Origin: Omnitrophica WOR_2 bacterium RIFCSPHIGHO2_02_FULL_52_10 | Lineage (GTDB): Bacteria; Omnitrophota; Gorgyraeia; Zapsychrales; Zapsychraceae | Length of the DNA: 14,015 nt | Direction of reading: 5' to 3' | Assembly (NCBI GenBank): GCA_001805655.1 | Contig: MHGR01000123.1 | Location: forward strand, 1 to 14,015 | Part shown: positions 12,113 through 14,015 of the stretch, in pieces | How positions within the stretch are numbered: position 1 is the stretch's first letter | How the letters are laid out: each line of letters starts with the position of its first letter | The notes under the pieces: model-generated | Databases searched by the model: none | Seen by the model: only the letters and a program-made list of their open reading frames with translations | What the model was told of the DNA's origin: nothing | Position numbers and translations under genes: made by a program

Positions 12113-12668
12113 AACGCGCTGCTCATGGGCGGATACGGACGCCCTTTACCGCACCTATCACGACAAGGAATGGGGTGTGCAGGTCCGCAATGACAGAAAG
12201 CTTTTCGAATTTCTGGTCCTGGAAGGGGCGCAAGCCGGATTGAGCTGGCTGACCGTCCTCAGGAAACGCGAGAATTACCGCAGGGCGTATGATCAGTTCG
12301 ACCCTCAGAAAATAGCCAATTACGGGCCGAAGAAAATAAAAGTGCTATTAAGCGATGAGGGCATCATCCGTAACCGCCTGAAGGTTGCGGCTTCGATTAC
12401 CAATGCTCAGGCGTTTCTGAAGGTGCAAAAGGAATTCGGTTCCTTTTCAGAATACATGTGGGGGTTTGTCGGTCATAAACCCATCAAAAATAAATTCCGT
12501 TCGGTTAAAGACCTTCCGGCGAGAACAGAACTGTCCGACGCGTTGAGCAAAGACCTCAAGCGGCGCGGATTTAAGTTTGTCGGGTCGACGATTGTCTACG
12601 CGCACATGCAGGCGGTGGGCATGGTCAACGACCATGTGGCTGATTGCTTCCGTCATAGGGAAGTCTGA
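12093..12668 (+). CDS. tag: 3-methyladenine DNA glycosylase I
   Basis: A 191-residue protein, the usual length for Tag, which removes 3-methyladenine from alkylated DNA as the first step of base excision repair. The zinc-binding set is complete: C10 (RCSWAD), H23 (YHDKEWG), H181 and C185 (NDHVADC). The catalytic-pocket residues E44 (LEGAQAGLSW) and W52 are present. DALSKDLKRRGFKFVGSTIVYAHMQAVGMVNDH matches the conserved C-terminal block. The start at 12093 is set by GAGGAG just upstream and gives a normal N-terminus; an in-frame ATG at 12030 would lie deep inside the exonuclease gene. It overlaps the exonuclease by 20 bases and precedes the GIY-YIG gene by 16. Confidence 0.96.
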   Translation: MAKKTFKTRCSWADTDALYRTYHDKEWGVQVRNDRKLFEFLVLEGAQAGLSWLTVLRKRENYRRAYDQFDPQKIANYGPKKIKVLLSDEGIIRNRLKVAASITNAQAFLKVQKEFGSFSEYMWGFVGHKPIKNKFRSVKDLPARTELSDALSKDLKRRGFKFVGSTIVYAHMQAVGMVNDHVADCFRHREV

Positions 12669-12684
12669 CGCAGGAAGGGAGCGC

Positions 12685-13044
12685 GTGCAGCCTAAGTACA
12701 AAAGGATGATCAAGAAAATGGTGGAAAAGGAAACGGAGTCCGGGGCACAAGGCGACGGACAATGGGTCCTTTATATCCTCCGCTGCCGCAACGACACGTT
12801 TTATACCGGCGTCACGAAGGACATGGACCGCAGGCTGAAAATGCACCGGGCCGGCAAGGCCTCGCTTTACACCAAGACGCGGCGTCCGGTCCGGCTGATC
12901 TATTATGAGCACTGCGCCGGCAGGGCGCAGGCCCTGGTGAGGGAATACGAGGTCAAGGCGCTGCCCAGGCGGGGCAAGGAGGCCCTGGTGGCTTCCTGCG
13001 CCAACCCGTCGGCGATCTTAAAGAAAGGAAAGAACGATGGCTAG
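12685..13044 (+). CDS. GIY-YIG nuclease-domain protein (UPF0213/YhbQ type)
   Basis: A 119-residue protein if started at GTG 12685, which has AGGAAGGGA ending 5 bases upstream. ATG 12706 or 12718 would shorten it by 7 or 11 residues. The single GIY-YIG domain (about 27-105) shows VLYILRC (Y30), YTGVT (Y40), DRRLKMH (R49/R50), a conserved Glu in ALVREYEVK (E87) and KALPRRGKEAL. Standalone members of this family are small nucleases of uncertain role, some acting on structured or damaged DNA. Its place between a DNA glycosylase and a HIT hydrolase supports a DNA-repair connection, but that is context only. Its TAG overlaps the start of the HIT gene by 8 bases. Confidence 0.88.
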   Translation: MQPKYKRMIKKMVEKETESGAQGDGQWVLYILRCRNDTFYTGVTKDMDRRLKMHRAGKASLYTKTRRPVRLIYYEHCAGRAQALVREYEVKALPRRGKEALVASCANPSAILKKGKNDG

Positions 13045-13426
13045 TCTGTTCACGAAAATTGTTAAAGGCGAGATCCCCTGCCACAAGATCTGTGAAGACG
13101 CGCAGTACCTCGCGTTTCTCGATATCCGGCCCATCCATCCGGGGCACACCTTGGTCATTCCCAAAAAGGAAGTGGATTATTTGTTCGATGTTGATGATGC
13201 CACCCTCGGCGGGATGATGGTCTTTGCCAAAAAGGTCGCCCGCGCCATCGAAAAAGAAGTTGAGTGCAAACGCATCGGCGTGATGGTCGCGGGGCTGGAG
13301 GTGCCGCACGCCCACATTCACCTGATTCCGATTCGCGCCATTGCGGATTTGAATTTCGCCAAGGCCAAGCCGACAGGCAATGACGAGCTGGCCGCCATGG
13401 CCGAGAAGATCCGCCGGCGCTTATGA
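13037..13426 (+). CDS. HIT family nucleotide hydrolase/transferase
   Basis: A 129-residue histidine-triad protein. The triad PHAHIHLIP has H91, H93 and H95; the middle His is the nucleophile in the family. N-terminal SLFTKIVKGEIPCHKICED and DIRPIHPGHTLVIPKKEV are typical of the HINT branch. The segment before the triad reads AGLEVPHAH instead of the commoner AGQxVxHxH, a variant known to me in other bacterial HIT proteins. Members cleave nucleoside phosphoramidates or adenylated substrates in the cytoplasm as dimers. AAAGGAAAG serves as ribosome binding site 8-16 bases upstream. It is the last gene of the cluster; no clear terminator follows. Confidence 0.95.
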   Translation: MASLFTKIVKGEIPCHKICEDAQYLAFLDIRPIHPGHTLVIPKKEVDYLFDVDDATLGGMMVFAKKVARAIEKEVECKRIGVMVAGLEVPHAHIHLIPIRAIADLNFAKAKPTGNDELAAMAEKIRRRL

Positions 13427-13472
13427 CCGCCAATGGGATGGATACCGTTTGACTCATTCGACGGCGCCCAAA

Positions 13473-13492
13473 CCCCGCCTTTCAATGCGGGG
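13473..13492. repeat. Short GC hairpin after the HIT gene
   Basis: CCCCGC (13473-13478), an 8-base loop, GCGGGG (13487-13492), followed by ACAAAAAG and no T-run. It may weakly slow transcription leaving the HIT gene but is not a standard intrinsic terminator. Confidence 0.45.
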
Positions 13493-13514
13493 ACAAAAAG
13501 CGCCGCTCAGAGTC

Positions 13515-13567
13515 ACCCTGAGTCCTTCGACTCGGCCAGCGAAGCTGGCCTCGCTCAGGGTCGAAGG
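13515..13567. repeat. Nested intergenic palindrome (REP-like)
   Basis: Inner GGCCAGC-GAA-GCTGGCC (13534-13550) is nested in ACCCTGAG (13515-13522) and CTCAGGGT (13554-13561). CCTTCGA (13524-13530) can alternatively pair with TCGAAGG (13561-13567). The two sides are unequal (11 against 3 bases between stems). Sequences of the CCTTCGACTCGGCC type are common intergenic repeats in many genomes. It ends 1 base before the -35 of the next promoter. Confidence 0.8.
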
Positions 13568-13568
13568 G

Positions 13569-13597
13569 TTGACAAGGCCAGGGCGATCTTGTATCAT
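13569..13597 (+). promoter_or_regulatory. Strong promoter for the NTF2-like gene
   Basis: Consensus TTGACA (13569-13574), exactly 17 bases, then TATCAT (13592-13597). The predicted start is near 13604, about 40 bases before the chosen ATG. The -35 adjoins the nested palindrome. Confidence 0.8.
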
Positions 13598-13644
13598 TCA
13601 TAACTATGAACAAGCGCATTCTCAACATACCGGAGGACAAACAC

Positions 13645-14015
13645 ATGTATGCACTGACATCGTCGAAACCGAAGCACTGGTCCGAAGAGCAGCTCGCGGT
13701 CTGGCAATGCCTCGAGGACCACTGGGACCATTTGATTAACAAACGCGTAGATGAATTTCTGAAATATATCCATGAGGATTTCCTCGGTTTCGGCCACGAA
13801 AGCCCGATCAACATCGACCGCCCGTGGCTGAACAAATGGGTCGGCTTCTGGACGAAATCCACCGAGATCGTCATCTGCGAATTGCGCCCCATTGACATCC
13901 GCATCCACGGCGACATCGCCATCATCCAGTATTTCATTTTCACCATCGAAAGAAATATGGAAGGCGGCAAGCGCGTCATCCGGCGTTACACCATGACCTG
14001 GAAGAACACGGGGGA
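13645..14015 (+). CDS. NTF2/SnoaL-like protein, 5' part
   Basis: The frame is open to the window edge, giving 123 residues. It begins MYALTSSKPKHWSEEQLAVW. DHLINKRVDEFLKYIHEDFLGFGHE is the long N-terminal helix region ending in the strand typical of the cone-shaped NTF2-like fold. The segment DIRIHGDIAIIQYFIFTIE, then KRVIRRYTMTWKNTG matches the curved-sheet pattern of SnoaL-like proteins (GDIAVVxY then a Gly-rich turn and a TxxWxK strand). Members bind or transform small hydrophobic ligands, or only assemble, so no reaction is assigned. GGAGG lies 8 bases before ATG 13645; an in-frame ATG at 13606 almost coincides with the predicted transcription start and is less likely. No signal peptide is seen. 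Confidence 0.75.
   Translation, partial: MYALTSSKPKHWSEEQLAVWQCLEDHWDHLINKRVDEFLKYIHEDFLGFGHESPINIDRPWLNKWVGFWTKSTEIVICELRPIDIRIHGDIAIIQYFIFTIERNMEGGKRVIRRYTMTWKNTG

Noticed and set aside
12953..13457. Minus-strand frames across the GIY-YIG and HIT genes
   Set aside because: They are shadows of strongly supported plus-strand genes.

Overview
The window is bacterial chromosome from an uncultured, Gram-negative-type organism. Supporting this are an exported M16 peptidase, an HD-GYP signalling protein, Shine-Dalgarno-led genes and sigma70-like promoters. The protein flavour recalls deep-branching candidate phyla such as Omnitrophota, but that is an impression and not something the sequence proves. 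TGA, TAA and TAG all act as stops, so the genetic code is standard. Most genes are fairly GC-rich, with an AT-richer accessory patch at about 2590-4310.

Layout. (1) 3-1866: the 3' end of a GAF/HD-GYP protein, then a tyrosine-recombinase-like protein whose active-site histidines are substituted. (2) 1867-2700: a tRNA-Ser neighbourhood with intact tRNA-Ser(GGA) and tRNA-Ser(CGA). Between them lie a 3' tRNA-Ser fragment, a tRNA-Ser pseudogene split at its anticodon by a two-hairpin palindromic element, and two related hairpin repeats. (3) 2700-4310: an AT-rich accessory segment with a four-helix-bundle (23S IVS-type) gene carrying an in-frame TGA, a small DUF2007-like protein, a second copy of the hairpin repeat fused to a tRNA-Leu-like 5' half, and an unknown membrane-anchored protein. 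(4) 4311-7532: an unknown conserved-looking protein and a two-domain M16 zinc peptidase, probably one operon. (5) 7664-9013: an orphan FlaI/CpaF-like secretion ATPase. (6) 9049-11095: a HAD phosphatase (-), a cold-shock protein (+) with a good promoter, long leader and terminator, and an endonuclease/exonuclease/phosphatase-family protein (-). (7) 11297-13426: a tight cluster of DEDDh exonuclease, 3-methyladenine DNA glycosylase I, GIY-YIG protein and HIT protein. (8) 13427-14015: palindromic repeats, a strong promoter and the start of an NTF2/SnoaL-like gene cut by the window end.

The most unusual part is 1878-3680. Palindromes repeatedly touch or interrupt tRNA genes. Two hairpins about 1.4 kb apart keep the same base-paired architecture through three compensatory base-pair changes, which points to a small structured repeat family selected as folded RNA or single-stranded DNA. 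I do not recognise this family. The cluster at 11297-13426 looks like a DNA-repair and nucleotide-hydrolysis operon driven by an extended -10 promoter that is divergent from the EEP-family gene.
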